A DNA stretch of 64,000 nt, taken from the NCBI RefSeq assembly GCF_047634455.1, contig NZ_JBLIAI010000007.1, positions 1-64,000 of the forward strand, read 5' to 3'. The position numbers were made by a program, and so were the translations under genes. The stretch comes from Maritalea sp047634455. GTDB taxonomy: Bacteria > Pseudomonadota > Alphaproteobacteria > Rhizobiales > Devosiaceae. Under the pieces are notes generated by a model that saw only the letters and a program-made list of their open reading frames with translations, was not told the origin of the DNA and did not search any database. Each line of letters starts with the position of its first letter. Positions within the stretch are counted from its first letter, which is position 1. Positions 33,836 to 42,538 of the stretch are shown piece by piece.

Positions 33836-35695
33836 ATGAGCAAGATTTTTGATTGGTTCGAGGGCCAAATAGACCCCTATCCCAAGGACGAGCCAAAACG
33901 CCCGCCAAAAACGCTTTACGCATTTTGTCGCCATTACACAAAGGGCATGGAAATCTGGCTTATTGGGTTGGCCATTGTTTCTGCGCTGATTGCCATTACC
34001 GAAGTGCTGTTGTTCGGCTTTCTGGGTAACGTCGTCAATTGGTTGTCAAACTCGGACCCAAAGACTTTTATTGCAGAACAGTGGACAAGCCTTTTGTTCA
34101 TGGGGCTGGTCATTTTGGTGGCCAAACCGATAATCTCGATTGTTGGCTCGTTGATTATGCACCAAACCTTGCTTGGTAACTTTCCCATGCGTATCCGCTG
34201 GGATGTGCATGGCTATTTGATCCGCCAATCAATGACATATTTCCAGGACGAATTCGCGGGTCGGATCGCCACCAAATTGATGCAAACGGCGCTCGCCGTA
34301 CGTGAAACGGTGATGAAGATTCTCGACATTCTTGTTTATGTTGTCACCTATTTCTTAGGCATTTTGGTCGTCACTTTAACCGCCGATTGGCGTTTGATGG
34401 TGCCATTTTTAATCTGGTTTGCGGCCTATGTCGCATTGATGCGATTTTTCGTGCCACGCATGCGCAAAATCTCCGCCGAACAAGCCGACGCGCGTTCGCT
34501 AATGACCGGTCGAATTGTCGATAGCTACACCAACATCGCCACAGTAAAACTCTTCTCGCACTCCAATCGTGAAGAAGCCTATGCCAAAGAAAGCATGGAC
34601 GGGTTCTTAAGTACGGTGCATCGGCAAATGCGGCTGAGCGCCACGCTTGACATTTCCATCGTGTGCATGAACTCGGTGCTGCTGTTCGTCGTCGCTTGGA
34701 TAGGCATCACGCTTTGGCTGGATGGCCAGGTCCAACCCGGCCCTGTTGCCGTTGCGCTTGGCATCATTTTGCGGATATGGGGCATGTCCTATTGGGTGAT
34801 GTGGGAAATGTCGGCGCTGTTTGAAAATATAGGCACCGTGCAAGATGGCATCAACTCCATTTCTTTGCCGCGTCTTGTTGCGGATAAAAAGAACGCTAAG
34901 CCAATTCCTCAGGTTAGAGGCAACATCAAGTTCAACGATGTGACGTTCAACTATGGCAGCGAAAAAGGCATTATTGAGGGGCTAAATCTTGACATTCCAG
35001 CAGGGCAAAAAGTTGGACTGGTCGGCCGGTCAGGTGCGGGCAAATCCACGCTCGTGAACATCTTGCTGCGGTTTTACGATGTGGAAAAAGGCGCTATCAC
35101 AATCGATGGCAACGACATTGCCAGCGTCACCCAAGATAGCCTGCGTGAAAATCTCGCCATGGTCACGCAGGATACGTCGCTGTTGCACCGTTCTGTGCGC
35201 GAAAACCTTCTTTATGGTCGGCCTGATGCCAGCGAAGAAATGATGATTGCCGCGGCCAAACAGGCAGAGGCACATGACTTCATTCAAGAGCTGACCGACC
35301 CCAAAGGGCGTCAGGGTTATGACGCGCATGTGGGCGAACGCGGCGTGAAGCTTTCCGGTGGTCAACGCCAGCGAGTGGCCATCGCGCGGGTGTTGCTCAA
35401 AGACGCGCCCATCCTGATCTTGGATGAAGCGACCTCAGCGCTCGATAGTGAGGTGGAAGCCGCGATCCAAGAGCAATTCCATCACTTGATGCAGAACAAG
35501 ACCGTGATCGCCATTGCGCACCGCTTGTCCACCATCGCAGAAATGGATCGATTGATCGTCATGGATCAGGGCAAAATCATTGAGGATGGTTCGCACGATC
35601 AATTGCTCAAAAGAAACGGCGTTTATGCGCAATTGTGGAAACGTCAGTCCGGCGGTTTCATCAATCCGGTTGAGGAAGAAGAACTGATTGCCTAG
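33836..35695 (+). CDS. ABC exporter half-transporter (membrane + ATPase) 2
   Basis: 619 aa with the same layout as its neighbour: N-terminal DWFEGQIDPYP, six helices, Walker A GRSGAGKST (about 396), signature LSGGQRQR and Walker B ILILDEATSALD. The two proteins share long identical runs in their ATPase domains (for example ERGVKLSGGQRQR), which suggests a tandem duplication. Catalytic residues are intact in both, unlike heterodimers with one degenerate site. Confidence 0.88.
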   Translation: MSKIFDWFEGQIDPYPKDEPKRPPKTLYAFCRHYTKGMEIWLIGLAIVSALIAITEVLLFGFLGNVVNWLSNSDPKTFIAEQWTSLLFMGLVILVAKPIISIVGSLIMHQTLLGNFPMRIRWDVHGYLIRQSMTYFQDEFAGRIATKLMQTALAVRETVMKILDILVYVVTYFLGILVVTLTADWRLMVPFLIWFAAYVALMRFFVPRMRKISAEQADARSLMTGRIVDSYTNIATVKLFSHSNREEAYAKESMDGFLSTVHRQMRLSATLDISIVCMNSVLLFVVAWIGITLWLDGQVQPGPVAVALGIILRIWGMSYWVMWEMSALFENIGTVQDGINSISLPRLVADKKNAKPIPQVRGNIKFNDVTFNYGSEKGIIEGLNLDIPAGQKVGLVGRSGAGKSTLVNILLRFYDVEKGAITIDGNDIASVTQDSLRENLAMVTQDTSLLHRSVRENLLYGRPDASEEMMIAAAKQAEAHDFIQELTDPKGRQGYDAHVGERGVKLSGGQRQRVAIARVLLKDAPILILDEATSALDSEVEAAIQEQFHHLMQNKTVIAIAHRLSTIAEMDRLIVMDQGKIIEDGSHDQLLKRNGVYAQLWKRQSGGFINPVEEEELIA

Positions 35696-35702
35696 GTCAA
35701 AT

Positions 35703-35736
35703 GCCATCGGCGCACGAACAATCTCGCGCTGATGGC
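35703..35736. terminator. Hairpin between convergent genes
   Basis: GCCATCGGCGC and GCGCTGATGGC pair over 11 bp (one G-U) around a 12-nt loop. It lies between the stops of the ABC gene and the ICMT-like gene. It has no T-run and may act as a weak bidirectional terminator or RNA-end stabiliser. Confidence 0.45.
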
Positions 35737-35740
35737 CGAA

Positions 35741-36223
35741 CTATAGCCAGCGGCGGGTGTTTTTGCGAAACAACAAATAGGCGGCACCAAATTTGTTGCC
35801 CAGATAAGCTTCTTCACGTTTGATAACGCCATAGTGCAAGGTAAGGATCACGGGCAGCGTTAAAATCACGCCCCACTCAAGGTTCCAAAACACGCTAACC
35901 CCCAAAAAGAAGGTCACCATACCCACATAAATTGGGTTGCGGGTCAGTGCGTAAACGCCTGAATGCACAAGAAACAGCGCAGGCTTGTGCGGTTCAACAT
36001 TGGTGCCGTGTTTGCGCAATTCCATCACCCCCAAAATGGCGACGGAGATGCCCGTAAGCGCCAGAATAGCGCTGAAGCCAGTTTGGAATTTCGATTGGAA
36101 AACCGGCGCGAGAAAGGTGATTGGCAAGAGCCATTCGAGCAGAATAGCCAACCCAAACCCGATCAATAGGATTAGTGGTGGAAAAATGACTACATTGGGA
36201 TTGTCGCGTGTATGTTCACTCAT
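35741..36223 (-). CDS. Isoprenylcysteine carboxyl methyltransferase-like membrane protein
   Basis: 160 aa with about four membrane helices and the family motif (HSGVYALTRNPIYVGM, then EEAYLGNKFGAAYLLFRKNT) of the ICMT/PEMT-like methyltransferase family. In bacteria these modify small lipids, isoprenoids or unknown substrates with SAM. It lies 40 nt after panC on the same strand, so it is probably transcribed with panBC although no functional link is known. Confidence 0.78.
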   Translation of the reverse strand: MSEHTRDNPNVVIFPPLILLIGFGLAILLEWLLPITFLAPVFQSKFQTGFSAILALTGISVAILGVMELRKHGTNVEPHKPALFLVHSGVYALTRNPIYVGMVTFFLGVSVFWNLEWGVILTLPVILTLHYGVIKREEAYLGNKFGAAYLLFRKNTRRWL

Positions 36224-36263
36224 CTCATCCCTCCTGTGCCCACTATGGGCAACTGGGATGAAA

Positions 36264-37115
36264 CTATCGGCCCTTCACCACCACATTGTCAATCAGTCGT
36301 ACGTCACCAAGAAACGCTGCTGCAAAAAGCCGGGCAGGGCGATCGAATTGCGCCATTGGTGAAAGGTTATCGCTAGCACGCAATTCCAAATAATCAATCG
36401 AGGTAAAACCTGCCTCCAGCAAGCTCTTGGAAGCATGTGCCAGCACCCTAGTCACGTCATTCCCTGATTCAATGTCTTCAGCGGCTTTGCTAAGTGCTAG
36501 AAATAGCGCAGGTGCAGTTTTACGGCCTGTTTCGCTAAGCCTTACATTGCGCGATGACATCGCCAAACCGTCGTCTTCACGCAAAATCGGGCAACCAACA
36601 ATCTCAACTGGAATGTTGAGGTCAGTAACAAACCGATTGATCACGGCCAACTGTTGGAAATCTTTTTGTCCAAAATAGGCAGCATCTGCCTGAGCCTGCA
36701 ACAGCAGTTTTGTAACAACTGTCGCAACGCCATCAAAATGTCCGGGCCGTGTCGCGCCGCAAAGCCCTTCGCTGACGCCGCTTACGCTCACTGTGGTCGA
36801 AAACCCATCCGCATACATCTCGTCAACGTCCGGCGCCCAAACAATGTCCACACCCAACGGCGCCAGCAAAGCCACGTCCGCCGCTTCATCGCGCGGGTAT
36901 TTGTCCAAATCCTTGGGATCGTTAAACTGCGTCGGATTTACGAAAATCGACACAATCACCTTGTGTCCATCCGCTTTAGCAGCCTGAACAAGGCTTAAAT
37001 GCCCGGCATGCAACGCACCCATTGTGGGTACAAGCCCAACTGTATGTCCTTGTTTGCGCAGGCCGCGAACGCGCTCGCGCAGCTCATCAATCGTGCGAAC
37101 AATCACGGGCTTCAT
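36264..37115 (-). CDS. panC: Pantoate-beta-alanine ligase PanC
   Basis: 283 aa. ATP-binding HIGH-like motif PTMGALHAGHLSLV; SIFVNPTQFNDPKDLDKYPR; GQKDFQQLAVI; KMSKS-like SSRNVRLS. It condenses pantoate with beta-alanine to make pantothenate. It overlaps panB by 4 nt. The beta-alanine substrate could also come from the pyrimidine pathway encoded at 52-60 kb. Confidence 0.96.
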   Translation of the reverse strand: MKPVIVRTIDELRERVRGLRKQGHTVGLVPTMGALHAGHLSLVQAAKADGHKVIVSIFVNPTQFNDPKDLDKYPRDEAADVALLAPLGVDIVWAPDVDEMYADGFSTTVSVSGVSEGLCGATRPGHFDGVATVVTKLLLQAQADAAYFGQKDFQQLAVINRFVTDLNIPVEIVGCPILREDDGLAMSSRNVRLSETGRKTAPALFLALSKAAEDIESGNDVTRVLAHASKSLLEAGFTSIDYLELRASDNLSPMAQFDRPARLFAAAFLGDVRLIDNVVVKGR

Positions 37116-37930
37116 TTCTTATCCGCATAGACATGGTCAGCACCAGGGAAGGCGCGTGAGCGCACGTCTTTGGCATAGGTCTGGATCGCAGCCTGTGCAT
37201 CAATACCTAGTTCCGCGAACCGTTTCACAAATTTGGGTTTGAAGTCTTGGAACATGCCGAGCATATCATCGACCACCAGAACTTGTCCGTCGCATTGGTT
37301 TGATGCGCCAATGCCAATGGTGGGTATGTCCAACAGGGCGGTGGCTGCGTTCGCCAACTCTTCTGTCACCATTTCCAAAACGACACAAAACGCACCGGCA
37401 TCTTGCACAGCCTTTGCATCATCCAACACACGCTGATGATCTTCACCGCGCCCCTGCACGGCATAGCCGCCGATGCCTTTAACAGACTGAGGTGTAAGGC
37501 CAACATGTGCCATCACCGGAATGCCACGCGAGGTCAAAAAATCAATGGTCTGTGCCATATGCGCGCCGCCCTCAAGCTTGATCGCGGTACAGTCGGTTTC
37601 TTTCATAATGTAAGCGGCAGTTTCAAACGCCTGTTCAGGGCTTGATTCGTAACTGCCGAACGGCATGTCGACCACCACGAGCGCATGGTCCGCACCGCGT
37701 CGCACGGCTTGGCCGTGCATCACCATCATCTCAACACTTACGCCTTGGGTGGAAGGCAAGCCATGCAACACCATCCCGACACTGTCGCCGACCAAAATCA
37801 GGTCGCAATGTTGGTCTGCTATTTTGGCGATGGGTGTTGTGTAGGCTGCCAAACAAACGATGGGCGCTTTGCCCTTCATTTCCATGATCTTTTTGGCATT
37901 CATGGGTTTTTTGTTGGTTGATACACTCAT
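37112..37930 (-). CDS. panB: 3-methyl-2-oxobutanoate hydroxymethyltransferase PanB
   Basis: 272 aa from ATG 37930 (MSVSTNKKP). The frame is open 45 nt further upstream, but family length and the absence of conserved residues favour the inner start. Motifs LVGDSVGMVLHGLPSTQGVS and EGGAHMAQTI are typical. It makes ketopantoate from ketoisovalerate and methylene-THF, the first pantothenate step. First gene of panB-panC-ICMT. Confidence 0.95.
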   Translation of the reverse strand: MSVSTNKKPMNAKKIMEMKGKAPIVCLAAYTTPIAKIADQHCDLILVGDSVGMVLHGLPSTQGVSVEMMVMHGQAVRRGADHALVVVDMPFGSYESSPEQAFETAAYIMKETDCTAIKLEGGAHMAQTIDFLTSRGIPVMAHVGLTPQSVKGIGGYAVQGRGEDHQRVLDDAKAVQDAGAFCVVLEMVTEELANAATALLDIPTIGIGASNQCDGQVLVVDDMLGMFQDFKPKFVKRFAELGIDAQAAIQTYAKDVRSRAFPGADHVYADKK

Positions 37931-38029
37931 ATGGGTTTCCCGACTGACCTGAAACAAACAAGGGCTCAACCCCACACCGAGCCAACCGCCTAAATAGAGC
38001 GGATCGGGAAATAAATCAATAAACGCAGT

Positions 38030-38332
38030 TTAGTCTTTGGGTGCACAATATATGCCATGCAATGTTTCTAACACGGATTCAACATCAGCCGAGGCGAGCG
38101 AATAGTGAATTACATTGCCTTCCCGCCTTGTGGTCACTAGCCGCAATGCGCGTAGTTTCCCCAAATGCTGGCTAAGGGCAGGTTGGCTAAGACCAACCAG
38201 TTCCACAAGTTCGGTTACAGGCTTTTCGCAGCCAACAAGATTGCATAAGATCGAAAGGCGTTTTGCATTTGCCATCGCACCTAATAGTTCAGCAGCTTGA
38301 TCAGCGTTTTTTTCAAGTTCTTCAATGTTCAT
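38030..38332 (-). CDS. ArsR-family regulator, BigR/SqrR-like persulfide sensor
   Basis: 100 aa winged-helix repressor of the ArsR type (AMANAKRLSILCNL, LSQPALSQHLGKLRALRLV). Cysteines are found in LCNLVGCEKPV and in the C-terminal helix GIYCAPKD. A cysteine in each of these two regions is what BigR and SqrR use to form a disulfide or polysulfide bridge that releases DNA. It is divergent from genes for sulfur import and persulfide oxidation, which is the BigR context. A perfect palindrome lies in the shared promoter. Confidence 0.85.
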   Translation of the reverse strand: MNIEELEKNADQAAELLGAMANAKRLSILCNLVGCEKPVTELVELVGLSQPALSQHLGKLRALRLVTTRREGNVIHYSLASADVESVLETLHGIYCAPKD

Positions 38333-38346
38333 GTTGACTACATTAG

Positions 38347-38360
38347 TATATGCGCATATA
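38347..38360. promoter_or_regulatory. 14-bp palindrome, candidate BigR-like operator
   Basis: TATATGCGCATATA is a perfect palindrome 15 bp upstream of the regulator start and 61 bp upstream of the yeeE start. ArsR-family operators are usually AT-rich palindromes of this kind, and the position would block both promoters. Confidence 0.65.
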
Positions 38361-38421
38361 GAAATGCAAGGGATGATTTAGAGCCTTTTTAGGCAAACTA
38401 TTAAGCGGGGTAAATAGGAGT

Positions 38422-38850
38422 ATGACGGAATTCACACCGTTCGAATCAATTTTGGGCGGCAGTCTGATCGGGCTGGCTTCAGTATTGCTTATGGCTTTTC
38501 ATGGCCGCATCGCGGGCATGACGGGCATTTTGGCAGGCATCTTACCACCAACACAGGCCGATTGGGCTTGGCGCGCGACTTTTTTGCTCGGCGCAATTGC
38601 AGGTCCATTAGCCGTTTCAATTTTCACGGGCGCACCCGTGCCATTTGACAACCCAGTGTCATTGGGCGCTGTAATTATCGGTGGCTTCATCGTTGGCGTG
38701 GGTGTCAATTATGGGTCTGGATGCACATCAGGTCACGGCGTATGTGGCATGGCGCGGCTTTCGTCGCGATCAATGGTGGCAACTGCTGTATTTATGCTGT
38801 TCACATTTATCACCGTCTATGTAGTTCGCCATATACTAGGAGGGATCTAA
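38422..38850 (+). CDS. YeeE/YedE family (DUF395) membrane protein 1
   Basis: 142 aa with four hydrophobic segments and the conserved cysteine motif NYGSGCTSGHGVCGM of YeeE/YedE-type sulfur-compound importers (thiosulfate in characterised members). It is a half-size protein, as usual when two YeeE genes occur in tandem. ATG preceded by AGGAG. First gene of the operon divergent from the ArsR regulator. Confidence 0.88.
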   Translation: MTEFTPFESILGGSLIGLASVLLMAFHGRIAGMTGILAGILPPTQADWAWRATFLLGAIAGPLAVSIFTGAPVPFDNPVSLGAVIIGGFIVGVGVNYGSGCTSGHGVCGMARLSSRSMVATAVFMLFTFITVYVVRHILGGI

Positions 38851-38852
38851 TA

Positions 38853-39293
38853 ATGAAATTGATCTCAACTTTTATTATCGGCCTCATTTTTGGAACCGGC
38901 ATTACCGTGGGCGGCATGGCCAACCCAGCCAAAGTGCTCAATTTCTTCGATATTGCGGGCACATTTGATGCGAGCCTTTTGCTGGTCATGGTTTCAGCGC
39001 TTGCGGTTACAGCAGTCGGCTATATCTTTGTTCTCAAGCGTCCACATCCAGTTTTTGAGGATGTGTTCTCACTGCCCGCAGCAAAACAGATCGACATGCC
39101 GCTGATCCTTGGTTCAGCAACCTTCGGTATTGGTTGGGGGATCACTGGCTTTTGTCCAGGCGGCGCTATCCCAGCACTGGGCTTGATGATTCCAGACCCG
39201 CTCATATTCGTTGTGTCCATGGGCGCCGGCATCACATTGGCGAAGTTCTTGCGCAGCAAAGACGCCTTCAAGACCACAAAAACACACAATTAA
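38853..39293 (+). CDS. YeeE/YedE family (DUF395) membrane protein 2
   Basis: 146 aa from ATG 38853, with AGGAGGGAT just upstream. Membrane helices with the second-half motif GWGITGFCPGGAIPALG. Together with the preceding gene it makes a two-subunit version of full-length YeeE. The frame stays open upstream to 38721 but that region lies inside the first YeeE gene. Likely role: uptake of thiosulfate or sulfane-sulfur compounds. Confidence 0.88.
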   Translation: MKLISTFIIGLIFGTGITVGGMANPAKVLNFFDIAGTFDASLLLVMVSALAVTAVGYIFVLKRPHPVFEDVFSLPAAKQIDMPLILGSATFGIGWGITGFCPGGAIPALGLMIPDPLIFVVSMGAGITLAKFLRSKDAFKTTKTHN

Positions 39294-39308
39294 CGAAAGG
39301 AACGATTT

Positions 39309-40205
39309 ATGATTGAGCCACTACCATTTACACCGCAACTCAATGTTGAGCCGATCGTCACAGCATTCTTTGACGAGCCGACCAACACAATTTCTTATGT
39401 GGTGCAAGATCCAGCCAGCAACAAGTGCGCCGTGATCGATTCCGTCATGGATATCGACTACGCCGCCGGTCGGATTTCCTATGGGGGGGCCGATCAAATC
39501 ATCGAGTTCATTAAGGACAATGAACTTGAACTGGAGTGGCTGATCGAAACCCATGTTCACGCTGACCATTTGTCTGGAGCTCCTTATATCCAAGGCAAAT
39601 TGGGCGGCAAACTGGGCATTGGTGAAAATATCACCATTGTGCAAGACGTCTTTGGCAAAGTGTTCAACGAGGGCACGGAGTTCCAACGTGACGGCTCGCA
39701 GTTCGATCAGCTCTTTACCGATGGCGATAGCTACCAAATCGGCAACCTTACCGCCAATATTATGCACACACCGGGTCACACACCGGCTTGCATGACGCAT
39801 ACTATAGGCAACGCCGCTTTTGTGGGTGACACATTGTTTATGCCTGATGGTGGTTCTGCCCGCGCAGACTTCCCGGGTGGCGATGCCCGCACGCTTTATC
39901 GATCCGTAAAGCGCGTGTTGCAATTGCCGGATGAGACCCGGCTTTTTATGTGTCACGACTATGGTCCGAACGGCCGCGATATTCAGTGGGAAACGTCGGT
40001 TGCTGAAGAGCGCGAATACAATATTCATGTCAAGGACGGCATTTCCGAAGACGATTTCGTAAAATTGCGTGAAGATCGTGACGCCACGCTAGATATGCCA
40101 AAACTCATCATCCCATCGCTTCAGGTCAATATGCGGGCAGGAAGAATGCCGCCAGCGGATGCCAAAGGCGATGTATTTTTCAAAGTCCCAGTCAATAAGT
40201 TGTAA
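39309..40205 (+). CDS. Metallo-beta-lactamase-fold persulfide dioxygenase-like protein (Blh/ETHE1-like)
   Basis: 298 aa. Metal motif ETHVHADHLSGA (HxHxDH), then HTPGHTPAC, FVGDTLFMPDGGSARADFPGG and CHDYGPNGRD, all typical of ETHE1-like persulfide dioxygenases that oxidise glutathione persulfide to sulfite with one Fe(II). In the BigR operon of Xylella and Agrobacterium the equivalent part belongs to Blh. The gene follows the YeeE pair and is 2 nt before a DUF442 gene. Confidence 0.9.
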   Translation: MIEPLPFTPQLNVEPIVTAFFDEPTNTISYVVQDPASNKCAVIDSVMDIDYAAGRISYGGADQIIEFIKDNELELEWLIETHVHADHLSGAPYIQGKLGGKLGIGENITIVQDVFGKVFNEGTEFQRDGSQFDQLFTDGDSYQIGNLTANIMHTPGHTPACMTHTIGNAAFVGDTLFMPDGGSARADFPGGDARTLYRSVKRVLQLPDETRLFMCHDYGPNGRDIQWETSVAEEREYNIHVKDGISEDDFVKLREDRDATLDMPKLIIPSLQVNMRAGRMPPADAKGDVFFKVPVNKL

Positions 40206-40207
40206 TT

Positions 40208-40648
40208 ATGCAATCCCAAAATTCGATTTTCAATTTCTTGGCCGCGCCTTTCAAAGCGCTTGCCAAGCAGCTAGAGGTTTCATCCAAAATGAACGTTAAA
40301 AGAATCACAGACGACTTCTATATTTCCGGTCAAGTTGGCTTCTCTGACCTGACAGATTTAGCAGAACAGGGGATCAAATCGATCATCTGCGCTCGCCCAG
40401 ATGATGAAGAAGGCAATCAACCACGGTTCGCCGATCTCGCAAAAGAGGCCAAATCCCTGAACATAAAAATGTTGCATGTTCCCATTCGCCCGGGCCAGGC
40501 ATCAGCCGGTGATGTCACAAAATTCGGCTCCGGTTACGCAAAATTGCAAAAACCAATTCTGGGCTATTGTCGTTCAGGCATGCGTGCTCAATCGCTTTGG
40601 GAATTAAGCCAAAAAGCCACCGCCACGCATGCGCCAATGAGCAAATAA
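40208..40648 (+). CDS. DUF442 (TIGR01244) phosphatase/rhodanese-like protein
   Basis: 146 aa. The core starts near residue 28 (MNVKRITDDFYISGQV) and contains a PTP-like loop YCRSGMRA with a nucleophilic cysteine. In Blh-type proteins this DUF442 domain is fused to the MBL domain; here it is a separate gene 2 nt downstream. An alternative start is ATG 40289 with the fold beginning at once. It probably handles sulfane sulfur in persulfide detoxification. Its stop directly abuts the SulP start. Confidence 0.85.
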   Translation: MQSQNSIFNFLAAPFKALAKQLEVSSKMNVKRITDDFYISGQVGFSDLTDLAEQGIKSIICARPDDEEGNQPRFADLAKEAKSLNIKMLHVPIRPGQASAGDVTKFGSGYAKLQKPILGYCRSGMRAQSLWELSQKATATHAPMSK

Positions 40649-42430
40649 ATGGCCAGTCGGGATCAGTTCGTGTCGCAGATTATAAATAGGCTGAAAAAAC
40701 TACCCATTTTTGATTGGGGAAGCCGATATAATGGCGAAACGCTGACCAGTGATTTGGTGGCGGCGATCATTGTCACCATCATGCTGATCCCGCAATCCTT
40801 GGCCTATGCTTTGCTTGCCGGCTTGCCCCCACAAATGGGACTGTACGCATCCATTTTGCCCCTTGTTGCATATGCGTTGTTCGGTTCCAGTCGTGCGCTC
40901 GCTGTGGGACCGGTGGCGGTGATCTCCCTTATGACCGCCGCCGCCGTTGGTAAGCTCGCATTGCAAGGCACCGAAGAGTACATTTTCGCCGCGATGGCTT
41001 TGGCATTGATTTCTGGGCTGATGCTGCTTGTGATGGGCCTGCTGCGGCTTGGCTTTATGGCCAATTTCCTGTCCCATCCGGTCATTTCGGGCTTCATTAC
41101 AGCATCGGGCATCATCATCGCCACTAGTCAGCTCAAACATATTCTGGGCATTGACGCCCAGGGCCATAACTTGCTCGAATTGGTCAACTCGATTGTTTCG
41201 CATCTCAATCAAATAAATCCTGTCACTTTGACCATTGGCATTGCTGCTACAGGCTTTTTGTTCTGGGTGCGCAAGGGCTTAAAACCTTGGCTTTTATATC
41301 TTGGACTTAATGCGCGCTTGGCGGACATATTGGCCAAAACCGGACCTGTATTCGCAGTTGCTATCACGACGCTGGTCGCCTTTGGTTTTGATCTTGGCGG
41401 GCAAGGGGTCGCTTTGGTTGGTGAGGTGCCGCAAGGTTTGCCGGGCTTGCAAGTGCCAAAGCTTGATCTTGAACTGGTGATCTCGTTGGCGGGTTCAGCC
41501 GCGCTGATTTCCATTATTGGGTTTGTTGAATCTGTTTCAGTTGCGCAAACACTGGCTGCCAAACGTCGGCAACGGATAGAGCCAAACCAAGAATTGATCG
41601 CCCTTGGTGCGTCCAATGTCGCTTCGGCTTTTGGCGGTGGTTACCCTGTTACGGGCGGCTTCGCGCGCTCAGTGGTTAACTTTGACGCCGGAGCTGAAAC
41701 GCCCGCTGCGGGTGCCTACACCGCCATTGGTATTGCCTTAGCGACGGTATTCCTGACGCCTTTGTTGTTCTTTCTGCCAAAGGCCACACTTGCCGCAACC
41801 ATCATTGTTGCTGTGATGACGTTGGTCGACTTCTCAATCCTCAAGCGCACTTGGATCTATTCGAAAGCCGACTTTACGGCTGTGGTGAGCACCATGCTGG
41901 TCACCCTTTTGTTCGGTGTAGAGTTGGGCGTTACAACTGGCGTTTTGGTTTCTGTTGCGGTGCATCTTTACAAAACGTCGCGCCCCCATGCGGCCATTGT
42001 TGGTTTGGTGGAAGGCACCGAGCATTTCCGCAATGTTGACCGCCACGATGTGAAAACCATCCCAGATGTGTTGTCGTTGCGCGTTGATGAAAGTCTGTAT
42101 TTCGCCAATGCCCGTTTTCTCGAAGATCGTGTTTATGATCTGGTGGCGGATCGCCCAGAACTTAAGCATGTGATTTTGATGTGCCCCGCGATCAACGAGA
42201 TTGATACATCCGCCCTCGAAAGCCTTGAAGCAATTAACGAACGTTTGGATTCGCTGGGTGTGAAACTGCACTTCTCTGAAATCAAAGGCCCCGTCATGGA
42301 TAAGCTCAAACGCACCGATTTTATTCAACATTTGACGGGCCAAATTTTCCTCAGCCAATATCAAGCGATTTGCGCGGTTGCGCCACAAACGTGTAAGCAA
42401 ACCACGCTTGCAAATGGTAACAAGTTGTAA
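40649..42430 (+). CDS. SulP family anion transporter with STAS domain
   Basis: 593 aa: N-terminal SulP membrane domain (LIPQSLAYALLAGLPPQMGLYAS signature in parts, about 12-14 helices) and a C-terminal STAS domain (about 460-565; INEIDTSALESLEAINERL). Likely sulfate or sulfite transport out of or into the cell. It is the last gene of the bigR-like operon and would export the oxidised end product if acting in detoxification. Confidence 0.9.
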   Translation: MASRDQFVSQIINRLKKLPIFDWGSRYNGETLTSDLVAAIIVTIMLIPQSLAYALLAGLPPQMGLYASILPLVAYALFGSSRALAVGPVAVISLMTAAAVGKLALQGTEEYIFAAMALALISGLMLLVMGLLRLGFMANFLSHPVISGFITASGIIIATSQLKHILGIDAQGHNLLELVNSIVSHLNQINPVTLTIGIAATGFLFWVRKGLKPWLLYLGLNARLADILAKTGPVFAVAITTLVAFGFDLGGQGVALVGEVPQGLPGLQVPKLDLELVISLAGSAALISIIGFVESVSVAQTLAAKRRQRIEPNQELIALGASNVASAFGGGYPVTGGFARSVVNFDAGAETPAAGAYTAIGIALATVFLTPLLFFLPKATLAATIIVAVMTLVDFSILKRTWIYSKADFTAVVSTMLVTLLFGVELGVTTGVLVSVAVHLYKTSRPHAAIVGLVEGTEHFRNVDRHDVKTIPDVLSLRVDESLYFANARFLEDRVYDLVADRPELKHVILMCPAINEIDTSALESLEAINERLDSLGVKLHFSEIKGPVMDKLKRTDFIQHLTGQIFLSQYQAICAVAPQTCKQTTLANGNKL

Positions 42431-42499
42431 CGGGCGTTCGGTTTTCAGCACAACAGCGTTTGACATCTCAGTAAAAATCCCAATTATCCCGATAACATT

Positions 42500-42514
42500 A
42501 TACGAAGGTCGTAT
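42500..42514. promoter_or_regulatory. ATACGA-N3-TCGTAT palindrome upstream of the nitrilase gene
   Basis: Perfect 6-bp arms around AGG, 24 bp before the nitrilase ATG; an overlapping GAAGG/CCTTC inverted repeat is centred a few bases downstream. Position close to the start suits a repressor site for the nitrilase gene. No regulator gene is adjacent. Confidence 0.45.
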
Positions 42515-42538
42515 GCCTTCAGAATTGCGGGAAGTTTT

